From: Microvelia longipes
Lineage: Eukaryota > Arthropoda > Insecta > Hemiptera > Veliidae
Assembly (NCBI GenBank): GCA_018340805.1
Contig: JACMZG010001908.1
Span: 44,142,905-44,206,904 of the forward strand
Reading direction: 5' to 3'
DNA: 64,000 nucleotides
This document shows, one piece after another, positions 23,679-34,100 of the stretch. The notes under the pieces were generated by a model that ran no database searches, was not told where the DNA came from, and was given only the letters and a program-made list of their open reading frames with translations. Every line of letters begins with the position of its first letter. The stretch's first letter is position 1. A program made the position numbers and the translations under genes.

Positions 23679-24490
23679 AATGTATAAAAACATTTTTTGT
23701 CACCACACATATGCGAGCTTGCACCTGAATCTAGACAGAAAGCGTTATCATTGATTTGTTTATTACCTGAATAAAAATTTAGAGAGGAATCAAAGGAATC
23801 ATGTTTTGGGGTTTTCTTAGTACCCTTTCAATGAGATGAAGATGGATTCAAATTTTTATTTTCATAAGTTTTTCTTCTAAATTGTTTATGAAGTAGAAGT
23901 GCATCTTGATTAGTTTCTTCTTTTTCAGATTTAATTCCCAATCTTCTATTTTCTTCTTCTTTTAATTTAGTTTGAAGAATATCCATCCTTGGAAGTTCAT
24001 CTCAAGATTCCATTGCACATCTGAAGTTATCGTATTCCTCCGGTAATAAACACAACATTAAAACGACTAAAAATTCTTCAGGAACTTTGAAGTCAATTTC
24101 ATTCAGTTTTTCAAATATGTCATTAAAACTATTGATATGATCTGACATTGATTGATTTGCTTGTTTTTTAAGTTTTATTAACTGTTTTACTAACATAACT
24201 TTTCTGCTTGGAGTTTTTGATGAATAAGTTTCTTCCAGTTTCTTCCAAGCTTCACGAGAAGTTTTGCAAATTTTAAGTGGATTTAACTCACTTGGTGATA
24301 TACCTAAAATGATGGTTGCTAATGCTTTGTAGTCCTTAGCATTCCATTCTGCAAGTAAAGGGCCTTCAGGTGGTATTGTTTCTTCAACGTATCCCCATAG
24401 TTCTTGATGCACCAGGGCCATTTGCATTTGTAGCTTCCAGGTATCATAATTGGTTCGAGATAGTTTTTCGATATTGTAGAAACCACTCAT
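23679..24490 (-). pseudogene. Copia Gag with fused aspartic protease, broken
   Basis: Gag forms the virus-like particle; the protease matures it. The start ATG at 24488-24490 gives MSGFYNIEKLSRTNYDTWK, a typical Copia Gag N-terminus (DUF4219/UBN2 type), and it lies 55 bases inside the 5' LTR. About 162 codons follow, with SMSDHINSFNDIFEKL, to a TGA at 24002-24004. The same frame continues through a second TGA (23828-23830) to CLDSGASSHM at about 23737-23708, the protease active site with catalytic Asp. No CxxCxxxxHxxxxC knuckle is visible between Gag and protease, where it is usual. The frame is cut by the nested insertion at 23679. Confidence 0.88.
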
Positions 24491-24533
24491 AATTATTAAC
24501 TGATTCGAATTTCAAACCGAATTTTCAAGTTAC

Positions 24534-24545
24534 AGGTAGCGGCCC
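24534..24545 (-). promoter_or_regulatory. Probable primer-binding region of the Copia element
   Basis: On the minus strand ATGGGCCGCTACC follows the 5' LTR end directly, where a tRNA primer binds. A half-tRNA (initiator-Met internal fragment) primer is known for Drosophila Copia, and GGGCC would suit that, but the match here is short. Confidence 0.35.
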
Positions 24546-24644
24546 ATTAGAAAATAAACTAATTCCTATAACTTGAACATCAGAAGAAAGACTGATATAT
24601 TAAATATTTTACAATTAAACAGATTGACAGTGACATTTCCAATA
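24545..24644 (-). repeat. Copia 5' LTR (100 bp)
   Basis: Matches the 3' LTR (19442-19551) but lacks 10 bases. The AATAG target duplication follows at 24645-24649. At 100 bp this is very short for an LTR that must hold promoter, polyadenylation signal and R region. Confidence 0.85.
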
Positions 24645-24659
24645 AATAGGAAAAATAAA

Positions 24660-24890
24660 GTAATAAATAATTATATTTTAAGAAAGTATATTTCTACATG
24701 TAAGTATATATTTATTAATTGCATTATTTATTTTCTTAATATATTTGAAATAAGTTAACTTTTCTTTTTGTTTTAGTTGCTAAAAGGCAATGTGTGTTAC
24801 TTAGAGGGGCTAATTACAAACCAGGGGAGGGCTTTAGAATAGCCCCCCTTTAGAAACGCCTTTGCTTATAGGTGTACATACCAAACAAGT
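24660..24890. other. AT-rich intergenic DNA
   Basis: No gene is seen. There is a small GC-rich hairpin around 24818-24850 (GGGCT...AGCCC). Confidence 0.35.
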
Positions 24891-24894
24891 AAAT

Positions 24895-25850
24895 TGCGAG
24901 ACATTTTTTTCTCTCATTTATACCGTAGGTATATAGGAAAAGTATTGTGTTTGGGAAAAAAACCAAAACCGGGATGTCACCGGAATTTTCCGTTTCAGGT
25001 GTTTTTAAGACTACCTAAGTGGTTTCACAAAGTTGTCTGTGGTCGGTATATGTGTCTGATATCGTATCTACCAGTGTGTTTATCCTAGAGAGTTGAAACT
25101 TTGTATAAACATTATTCTTTGGGTCTAGTTGAGCTATCCGGAAAATATATTTTTATGACTTCATAAAAATATAAATACTTAACTTTTAAATTAAATACTT
25201 AACTCGCAATGCTTAGCAAAAATTTCGAAAATTCATCAAACCCGGAAAAATGAGTCGATCTTTATAAGATTGGCACGCATGTAGTCACACATATGACCAA
25301 CACATGTGCCAAGTTTTATCTCATTATTTCAATTTTTATCGAATGACTTGTATACGTTTTTTTTCATAAATCGGAAAACAATCTGATTGAGTTGAAATTC
25401 GGTCCCAGTATATCCCTTTATGCAATAAAAGTGTACAAAGTTTCGTTTGAATACAGGTAGTATATCTTTAGTTTTTGTTGAGTCATACAAGTAAACAGCA
25501 TCTCTCACTTAAGATGTACATTTGAGCAAAATTTCAACTGGATCAATCAAATGTTTGATTTTTAACGATTTTTTTAAATGATGACTCAGTAAAATAGGTT
25601 ATTATTATCCAACAAATCATATTTCCCGAACAGTACAACTACACCTTAAGTCTGAATTTTGGGCCAATTTTCAACTCTTATAAATAACCTTTTTAGCTTA
25701 AACACAGTAGGGGCTATGCGTATCATAGACACACAAATAGAAAACATGATGAAATCTCTTGGTTTCGGGTATTTTTGGTTAACACAATATGTTTCCTATT
25801 TACCAACGGTATGAGGTAAGGAAAAGTAAAAACATAATATTTCACCTTTC
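24895..25850. repeat. Two R segments head to head
   Basis: From about 24915, CTCATTTATACCGTAGG and GGGATGTCACCGGAATTTTC follow the plus-strand R consensus up to about 25500 (ending TTTTTGTTGAGTCATACAAG, where the 5S-like part would begin). From about 25505 to 25840 the sequence follows R in reverse, ending in TTACCAACGGTATGAGG. The result is an inverted arrangement with the family's 5' ends on both outer sides and no 5S-like part. The TGACGTCA site is mutated (TGACTTCA at about 25146). Confidence 0.6.
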
Positions 25851-25919
25851 ATTAATATTTTTACTTTTCTATTTTCTTACGTTTTACATATTTATTTACG
25901 TAGGCAGGGGTGTATCATT

Positions 25920-26400
25920 TATGCTATAAGGGCAATGTCATGTTATTTTTGTGCAGAGCATTGTACTACTATGTATTATTTATGCTATAAGGGCAATGTC
26001 ATGTTATTTTTGTGCAGAGCATTGTACTACTATGTATTATTTATGCTATAAGGGCAAGGTCATGTTATTTTTGTGCAGAGCAAGAGCATTGTACTATGTA
26101 TTATTTATGCTATAAGGGCAATGTCACGTTATTTTTGCTAGCATTATTCTATGTATCATTTATGCTATTAAAGCAATATAATGTTATTCTTGTGCAGAGC
26201 ATTGTACTATGTATTATTTATGCTAATAGAGTAATGTCATGTAATTTATTTGCTAACATTATTCTATGTATCATTCATGCTATTAGGGCAATATTATGTT
26301 ATTTTTGTGCAGAGCATTATGCTATTAGAGCAATGTCATGTTATTTTTATGCAGTCCTTTTTGCTTTGTATTATTTATGCTATTAGAGTAATGACAAGTT
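25920..26400. repeat. 61-bp minisatellite, about 8 units
   Basis: TATGCTATAAGGGCAATGTC begins units at 25920, 25981 and 26042, an exact 61-bp period with nearly identical units. Later units from about 26105 are more diverged and vary in length. The 124-codon open frame at 26012-26386 (repeating LCIIYAI and SCYF) is a by-product: 61 is not a multiple of three and the frame is kept only because the unit has few stops. Confidence 0.85.
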
Positions 26401-27600
26401 ATTATTTAATCACAATTTAATTAAATATATTTTTTGTTTTAAACCTCCTTATTACCAAAAGTGAACCTCCACCATAAAAGACGTGATGTTTTGGCGGGAT
26501 CAGTTATCACATAATCTTACTCGATCGACTAAACAAATGCGGTGCTTTATAAGAACCTTATCGTATTAAATACGCTGTTTGTACGTAGAAATATAATAAT
26601 TTAGATGAGAAGGGAATAGTTATTTATAAAATCTAAGTTCTAAAAATATATATATAAAATAAAAAACAAGTTCGTCATAAAATCTTTTAAGTAGACAAAA
26701 AGCCCACGGAACTTTCCATTGAAGAAGTCCGGGGATAGGAGGTCATGTTTACACGGGTTAATGGAAGGAGAATGGACCGAGTCGCAGATCGACCTTCCAG
26801 GAACATCTTCAGAAGAAAGGAACCAAGTATTTACGAACCTAGGAGGCCCTGGATGACCTTGGCTTCTTGGAACTGCGGAACCTACCCCAAGGAGCCTATC
26901 AGTCCAGGAGAGGGGAGAGTAGGGAGCACCGAGTGGGGGTAAACCTTCCTATCGTACCATGCTAGTCGAATGAAACGCTTAGTGCCCTAATCATTCTAAA
27001 CAGTGTTGTTGTTCAGTAAGCATCATGACAAGTATTCCTACGAACGAGAAAATAGACGTAGCTCCCCTCCATAAATCACAGGTATTCATTTTATAAGAAA
27101 AACCATATTTTCTTTCTTTAAAAAAATGCATATTGCGCTAATTTATACCAATTGCAATGTCATCAAATTCCACGTGTAATTTGGCGCCACTTGTCCTAAT
27201 TTTTTAAAATAAGGCAAGTCTAATTCTTAATACCTACGTACGATTGCGAAATAATAACACCTTATAATTTAGAAGCCCACTCAGTTGTCTTAAATAGTTC
27301 CTAAACTGGCAAAACCCCACACGAAATATTTTCTTATAACTTCAATTCGCCTTCTTAATATTTTAAACCCATTGTTCTTTTGTCTACAGTATAATAACGC
27401 AACAGAAGGACAACAATAGATCGGAAAAATTGACCAAAACAATCCTTTACTTTGTACGATCTTTTCTTTTAGAAAAGTTTAAAACTACCGGTAAGGAAAA
27501 CTTTTCTATAATGGAAATGTAAACAATAACAACTATTATTAAACAAAGTATGTAAACAAGTAACCAAATCTTAATTAACAAATAGAATAGACAACATAAT
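26401..27600. other. Intergenic DNA with a GC-richer islet at 26700-26945
   Basis: The islet at 26700-26945 is purine-rich and open on the plus strand for 65 codons (from 26745, WMTLASWNCGTYPKEP). I recognise no family. It could be an exon fragment or a decayed transposon piece. The rest is unremarkable AT-rich DNA. Confidence 0.25.
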
Positions 27601-27659
27601 ACTCATACATTTTTATAAATATTTTTTATATTTAAAAATAATATATTATTAAATATAAA

Positions 27660-27723
<64 letters not shown>

Positions 27724-27745
27724 ATATATATTATATATAAACAGT
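27600..27745. repeat. (TA)n microsatellite
   Basis: Long TA tract at about 27665-27740, preceded by AT-rich degenerate sequence. Confidence 0.9.
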
Positions 27746-27749
27746 AATA

Positions 27750-28211
27750 ATTCCTATACACTGGTCAGGTGGTCACGAAAATTATACTGCCACTTCAATC
27801 GTCAGTCTTTTGACTCAATAAAAACTTAATTATGTTTCGTATGGCTAGAAATAGACCGAGTCATAAACAAGAAGTAATCAATAACTTAATCTTTATATTT
27901 AGTGTTCTGTTATGTTATAGATTATAATATATTTAAGTCTGAATAATATTAAGCTTAAAAAATAAGCATATAACAGTTTTTTCTTACAAGCAATTTTGCC
28001 CCTTCTATTGGGATACTTTTTTAATGGTTGTTGATACAATTGTGGCTTGATGCAGCTTGCATAAATATTAACAAATACCTAACAAATACAAATTTACCTA
28101 CTTGTAAATTTATTAGTCTTCAATATTTATTTTAGAAGAAGCCCACACCGTGTGGCGTACGATAGTAATCGTCTTCCATAGAAATGTCTAAGAGCATATT
28201 CTCGTACACAC

Positions 28212-28254
<43 letters not shown>

Positions 28255-29390
28255 TATAATATATTATATATATATATATTATATTATATATAACGTTTTT
28301 TGCCTATAGATCCTTCATTTAAACCATTATATACGTATTTTCTTTTTGCCATTATTGATATTTTTTAAAGCAGCCCAGCATCTTGTATTTTTTGGTACTA
28401 CGTGCTTTCTCCTTATTGTACAAAAATTTGTAGATACTTTTTGACTTTATTTACTGAGGGCCAAATAAGTATGTCTGTCTGTCTTTTTGTGTGGGTCTGT
28501 GTGTGTGTGTCTGTCTGTATGTGTGTTTGTGTTTATGCTTGAGAATTGTAACTTGATACTAAAATAAGGCCTTGTTTCATATTGAAGCTTTTGTGCAACA
28601 AGATGGCTGCCTGACTTCGTGCCGAAATCCCGACATTATGACGGAAATCCTAACGCTATTAAAAATACCTTTATATAAACTGACGCAAATTTTAGTTAAA
28701 TACCCCACGTATCAATTTTCCTAAATTTAGTCATTCATGAATACCCCCACGATAACTACTTAAGCACGTCAAAATAAAAAGTTAATTATTTTGTAATTAT
28801 ATACTTTAGAAGTCTTTAAGTTAAAATATGTCAACAGGTGAAGATGAAGTGATAAAATACGTGATTTGGAATTTTTTATACTAAATTTTCCGAGATACTA
28901 CTACCTTACCGTTACAAGTACATACATACATTAATACATACAAAAATATCTACATAAATTACGTTTGAAGACTGTTACTGGTCCGTAACCAGTTGAATTT
29001 TCATAATGTCTTTTGTTTAAATTTAAAAACTAAATACACCTTTGCTCAATCGCACTTTTTTTTATTTTTTGGTGAATTTTGTCGCATGTGGAAAATTCCA
29101 TAAAAAATAAGAAATGGATTTACGGACGATAACAGCTGTCTGTTAAAGAGAGTTGTATATATAAGTGTCTGACTAATTAAAACTCAAACTTCCGTGAAAT
29201 TTAATGGAGTTGTTATTCACATTTTTCTGGCTGCGTCTGTTTTTGGTTAGAAAGAAGATGTCTACCATGCTTACCTTTTTTTCCGATTTTCTGCTAACTA
29301 GGAAGTGTATAAGTACTAAGGTGTGCGTTAATGGATTTTATCGTTAATGATTGATTCTATCTTTGATATCTGATCTGTAAGACTCATCTC
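27750..29390. other. Intergenic DNA with microsatellites
   Basis: No gene is seen. A TA tract spans about 28215-28295, and a TG/TCTG-rich stretch about 28470-28530 (GTCTGTCTGTCT then TGTGTGTGTG). The rest is unstructured. Confidence 0.5.
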
Positions 29391-29393
29391 ACC

Positions 29394-29466
29394 CATTTCT
29401 TTATTTAACGGCTAGGACTGATGATGGCCTCTTGTTAGGTTGAAAGCGCTTTGCTATAAAGAAATG
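29394..29466 (+). ncRNA. Hammerhead-like ribozyme motif, locus A (candidate)
   Basis: The core CTGATGA (29418-29424) is followed by an imperfect stem II (29426-29430 with 29437-29441: two G-U, two C-G and one U-A pair) and then GAAA (29442-29445). A three-pair stem III (A29445-U29455, G29446-C29454, C29447-G29453) closes a GCTTT loop, and UA (29455-29456) sits at the expected cleavage position. The ten bases right after it (29457-29466, TAAAGAAATG) are the exact complement of 29394-29403 and would form stem I. One departure from the canonical fold is 14 unpaired bases between stem I and the core; another is an extra T before stem II. Such motifs are known in Penelope-like elements. This is a candidate, not proven active. 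Confidence 0.4.
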
Positions 29467-30129
29467 TATTTTTGTGTAGAGACTTCTTCCTCTTTTATTA
29501 GGTAGTGTATATGTTAGTCATTACTGCGTATATATCTTATTGGACTTCTCTCTTTGTTATTTCTAACTTATTCGGACGAGATATCGCTTTTCAACAAACT
29601 TTGTAAAATAAATACACTAAATACATACATATGTTACAAGTACTAACATAATTGAAAAATACTTATACTACCTCTTCGGTAACACCTCAAGTGACGCATA
29701 AATGTTTCTAAGGGTATACTAATTAAGACACCAAGGTGTAATACTTTTATCTATGCTGTCAAGTACTTTATGACGTATGATGTAATTTAAAAACGTCATC
29801 CAGTAGTTACGTCATGTTAATAAAATATGTACAAGTGTTATATTTCACTATGATTAATCAGCTGTCGTCTAATGAATTTTATACAAAATTGATTTCTTAA
29901 AAAAACATAAGGCAAAGCATTTTCAGCCATTTAGCAGTTAGACGCTTGGAGCTACTTCGCGGCCCCCGCCCAACCTATGGCCGCTTCGCGGCCATATGGT
30001 TGTTTCCTATATCAGTTTGTCATATTACTAGTCTTTTTTATCAGCGGCATAAGCGAATTTTGTTTTTTTTACCAGGATATAAGCGAATTTTAAAACATTA
30101 TTTGTTTACATTATGTCGTATATGTTAAT
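29467..30129. other. Intergenic DNA
   Basis: No gene is seen. A GC-rich spot at 29950-30000 contains GGCCGCTTCGCGGCC, a small perfect hairpin. Confidence 0.35.
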
Positions 30130-30270
30130 CGATAAAACAGAAACAAATTCTGATAATGAAATTCAACTTTGTACATTTGTTAACTATCAGCTTAATCAGA
30201 TAACTTTTGAAGTTGTGCGAATTTTTGAAATTTTTTCTGATTCATTATTGTGGGTTATTGACGTCAAACC
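30130..30270 (-). repeat. R dispersed repeat, internal fragment
   Basis: ATTCTGATAATGAAATTCAACTT, then CTGATTCATTATTGTGGGTT directly followed by TGACGTCA (30259-30266), matches the middle part of R on the minus strand. Confidence 0.55.
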
Positions 30271-30802
30271 ACGGATATGGCGATAACATCACATTGATGA
30301 TCCATGGATACATTGATAACATCAATATTCCCCCTTGTAGGAATCACATCAATCCCCAAATTTTGATGAAATATGGTGATTTAATAAATTATCCGCTTCA
30401 GTATTTGAACTCCCACCCAAAACTTTTAAAAAAAGCATTAAAACATTGTTGTTAGAGAAAGCTTACTATAATGTTAACGAATTTTTAGCTGATAACTTAG
30501 TATTCCCACCTTAAATGTTTAATGTTTGTCCTGTAATGTTATGTTTTTGTTTTGTTTTTTATTTTTAATCAAGTTTGTTATTTAACTTATGCTGTCTATA
30601 TTTACGCAGTCTGTGTAATAATTTATCATACATTTTTTTTTTCATTTCATTTTAAAATTTTGACAGTTAAGAAACTTTGTAATAAAGTAACCTTAAGTAT
30701 GTAAATAAATTAAATAATTAAACATAATTCATAAACTATATGGTTTGGGACATAAACAAGATTAATTTTTGTTCTACCAATTTTCATTTCCATCCGGAAA
30801 AG

Positions 30803-30803
30803 C

Positions 30804-30863
<60 letters not shown>
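30803..30863. repeat. (TA)n(TG)n compound microsatellite
   Basis: About 10 TA units run directly into about 19 TG units. Confidence 0.95.
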
Positions 30864-30866
<3 letters not shown>

Positions 30867-31970
30867 AACCTCAAAAGTACTTATACATTCTTAAGCAAAA
30901 TTCTTCAACTAATGAAAGATATTGAAATTAATGTGAAGGGAATAAAGCTGATCAGAGCCATACTGTTAGATTGGTAGAAGTGGGTCATCATTTTACTACT
31001 AATTAACAAACCAGTGATAACGCGCTGGGTTTGTGTTATCTTGCTTAACAAGACCCTTTAGTATTATTTTTCCTAATAACAAATGAGGCTTCATAAGGCC
31101 TAAAAACATAATGTATACAATCAAGTTGGTCTCTATTGCTTAGGGGTAGAACTTTCAGTAATATTTCCCCGAGTATCAACTTATACTTTACAAGACCTTA
31201 AAAATTTAAAATTAATTTAAGTTAGTAGCGCAAAATCTTTTAGTATTATTGTATTCCTGTTAATAAAAACTTAGATTTCACAAGGCATTTTATATGCCTT
31301 AAAAAAACTCAGAAACCTTATTTTATATTTATAATATTAAATAAGGCTTTAAATAACAATATGAATTTATTTGACATTATTTATTATGTTATTAGGGTCT
31401 TTCAAGCCCATCAAAATATACTATTAAGTTGTTAACCTAATACATTAAAAACTTTTAGCAGTAAATTTCCTTGTATTAACTTAAATCTTATATTGTATTA
31501 CTTTTGCCAATAAAGAACTTGTTAAAAAAAATCAGGAAAACTTACCTCCTCATAACCCCCTCCCCCATCATACAATCTCATTTTTTCTTTGAAAATTCGC
31601 CACAAAAATTATATTATTGCAGTGCACACATATTACAATTGGCATGGATTTGTTCAAGCCCCTTACTTGCCAAGTATTTCGTGTAAGATATTTATGTTTG
31701 TCACGTTCAAGTTATTCTTGGGGAGGGGGTTTGCTGAAATACGTTTTAAAATTTGTATTCGTTTGGTTGTTTACTATTTATGATCTTTTACGTTTGATAA
31801 CTAGCTTTTCTTATTCCTAGAAAATGTTAATAAATTCCTAAATGAAATTAATTAATAAATTAACTTCTCATTATTCCTCCACATTACAGTTATTAGCTTG
31901 TTTTGAAGACAATGAGGGCGTAACGGGCCTTATTATAAATCAGGGCAGCCAACGTTGGAAATATATTACA
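30864..31970. other. AT-rich intergenic DNA
   Basis: No gene is seen. Several loosely similar blocks (TTTTAGTATTATT..., AAGGCCT/AAGGC) between 31060 and 31450 suggest an old degenerate tandem duplication. Confidence 0.35.
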
Positions 31971-31978
31971 CTTGTCTG

Positions 31979-32298
31979 CATAAAGATATTATTACTAGAG
32001 GAGCCCCTTCAGTTTAAATTTTAAAACATCAAAAAGTAACCTGACAACCTTCGTTAAAAGTATAATCAAATAATCAGTACAAAATTACAATAACTTATAT
32101 AGTGGAACGTTAAAAATACAATTCAAAACACAATCAATGTGTGGGAAGCCGAAATCAATTGATTTACTATAACCTTAGCTTACTCTGGAAGGAGGTTTCA
32201 TTAAGGTTACATAGAGCCCCTGAGAACCCCCTAAATGATGTTTCTGTCCTCTTAATGTATTAAGATAGGCTATGCCCCCTCTAGTATATATCTTTATG
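31979..32298 (-). mobile_element. hAT-like MITE, copy b (320 bp)
   Basis: The ends CATAAAGATAT and ATATCTTTATG are inverted repeats. The flanks CTTGTCTG (31971-31978) and CCTGTCTG (32299-32306) match at 7 of 8 positions. The interior is the reverse complement of the copy at 15478-15796, including GGTTACATAGAGCCCCTGAG and AGCCGAAATCAATTGATTTA-like stretches. No coding is seen. Confidence 0.75.
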
Positions 32299-32309
32299 CC
32301 TGTCTGTTA

Positions 32310-33279
32310 TTATAAATTGATAATAGACAACCAGTTGGCTTTTATAGGCATAAACAATGATAACCTGTCATAGTCTATTGATTAGTGGTTATAATATCAT
32401 GGCAACATACTTATCATACTGACTTTGGCTGTACTCGGACTTGATATTATGGACGAACCAAATATATTTTGTCTCCTTAAATGAATTTAACTTCTTGGTC
32501 GAGCTTTAAAACGTGATAAAACAAAACTTGAAATGTAAATGTTTAATGCGTTCCAGTCGGAGGGGGGCTTGTCTGTTTATTTAAATGTTTTATCTATATT
32601 TCTATTTTTGTACTCTTATTATTATTGCTTTATCAACAATAATAAGATAACGCCAGTCCGTAACATTAGATTTTAATTAAATATCAACAGGTGGAAACAC
32701 GTAGAAAAATATTTCAAGTTTTTTGTGTAACATTATAGTTAAAATTATTATTACCCATACAGTAATATAATTAATTTTTGATAATGTAATTCTAGCCACA
32801 ATTTATGGTCTATTGAAAGACTTAAATTTAACCTTCAATGCTAAAACGTATCCCATACATACAGAATTGAGAATTATTTTTAATTATATTGAATTTCAAA
32901 ATAATAATGGACAAAACTTTTTGTTAAGAATAATTTTAAATTATGATTAGTAGCATAAGAGGCTGACTATTTAATTACAAAAATAAATGAAAAATGAGAA
33001 CACATTCTTCGAATAATATCGTAATTCTAAAAAATTCTTAATGGTAATTGCCGAAATCCACTTGTCTGCTTTATAATTTATTTATTTATACTTATATACT
33101 TTTTACTGATTTGTCAATTAAAATTGAGATAAATAATGTTATCAAACTTGGTAGGTTTATATTTTTATTAAAATATTTCTTTTCAAATCGTCTTATCTTC
33201 AGTCTACGCGAAATCCCAAGAAAATAGCTTATAAAGTTAGGGGCATAAAGGAGAGGGAGAGGTTTTAACATAGTACAAA

Positions 33280-33280
<1 letters not shown>
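32310..33280. other. AT-rich intergenic DNA
   Basis: I see no gene, repeat or structure to report. Confidence 0.4.
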
Positions 33281-33283
<3 letters not shown>

Positions 33284-33360
<77 letters not shown>

Positions 33361-33480
33361 GTGTGTGTTTGCACTAAATTTTGTTTATAGACGTCTCTAA
33401 TAAACGCGATAACTGTCGACTTTAAATGTCGACCGACATTAATGACGTCTAAAATTTAAATAATAATTGTTTATTTATTG
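33284..33480 (+). repeat. (TA)n(TG)n microsatellite inside a decayed R copy
   Basis: A TA tract to about 33340 runs into TG to about 33368. At 33445 the sequence GACATTAATGACGTCTAAAA follows, a decayed version of the R block around TGACGTCA. The same order and spacing recurs at 42790-43080 and 47830-48195. Confidence 0.6.
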
Positions 33481-33827
33481 ACACTAGGTATCAATAAAAT
33501 CTGATAAAACCAAGGCTGTAGCAACGAAAATTAAACTTTTGATGAGTTAAACTCAATTAGGTCATAGTATGATAATAAGTAATGCGTGTTAGGTAGATAA
33601 ACTCAAGCATAATGTTACCGCTTTATTGTTGACCTAAAGTAATATATGTGGGCGGAACAGATGGATTTATTTTGAGAAAAGTGAGATTAACATGACGATT
33701 TACATGTAAAATTTGTTCATCGAAAATTGGCTAAACTGATAGTATGTCGATACCTTATCACATACTTGCGAATTAAAGCACCAAACTATTGCTAAGTCCA
33801 CAAACAAACAGATGGATTATGGAAAAA

Positions 33828-34100
33828 GGAGAGGTTTTTTTTATTCTGTTAAAATGACTTTACTTTAAACTGAAGTCATTTAGAGAGAAGGGATATGTAA
33901 AGAGGAGAGTTCTCCTTTTCATTCTCTCAAATTGACTTTATATAAACTGGAGTCATTTGGAGAGAAGAGATATGTAAAGAGTAGAGTTCTTTTTTCCTTC
34001 TCTCATATTTACTTTACATAAACTGAAGTCAGTATGAGAGAAGGAATGTGGAAATAGAAGAGTTCTTCTTCTATTTTTCCTAGCTCAGACTGACTTCAAT
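33828..34100. repeat. ~77-bp tandem array of hairpin units, four copies
   Basis: Each unit contains AATGACTTTA (or a variant), a short AT loop, AACTGAAGTCATT and then GAGAGAAG, so its halves pair (TGACTT with AAGTCA; CTCTC with GAGAG). Units begin near 33828, 33905, 33981 and 34056. The last unit is decayed. Confidence 0.7.

Larger units (their letters stand above)
19442..24644 (-). mobile_element. Ty1/Copia LTR retrotransposon, complete in length but dead
   Basis: A minus-strand element of 5203 bp bounded by LTRs (19442-19551 and 24545-24644) and by a 5-bp target duplication. In sense order it carries Gag, aspartic protease, pre-integrase and integrase, reverse transcriptase and RNase H. 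Integrase before RT is the Copia gene order. It is inactivated by in-frame stops at 24002-24004, 23828-23830 and 21060-21062, by frameshifts near 21590 and 20155, and by a 961-bp insertion at 22718-23678. Excluding that insertion, the length is about 4.24 kb, compact for Copia. The zinc knuckle usual in Gag is not visible. One full LTR pair with a matching target duplication shows insertion by retrotransposition rather than fragment duplication. Confidence 0.93.

Noticed and set aside
19437..24649. Treating the whole Copia element as an active, protein-coding locus
   Set aside because: Three in-frame stops, two frameshifts and a 961-bp insertion disrupt it.
26012..26386. 124-codon open frame with repeating LCIIYAI
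   Set aside because: It lies wholly in the 61-bp minisatellite; openness follows from the unit's low stop content and the frame shifts between units.
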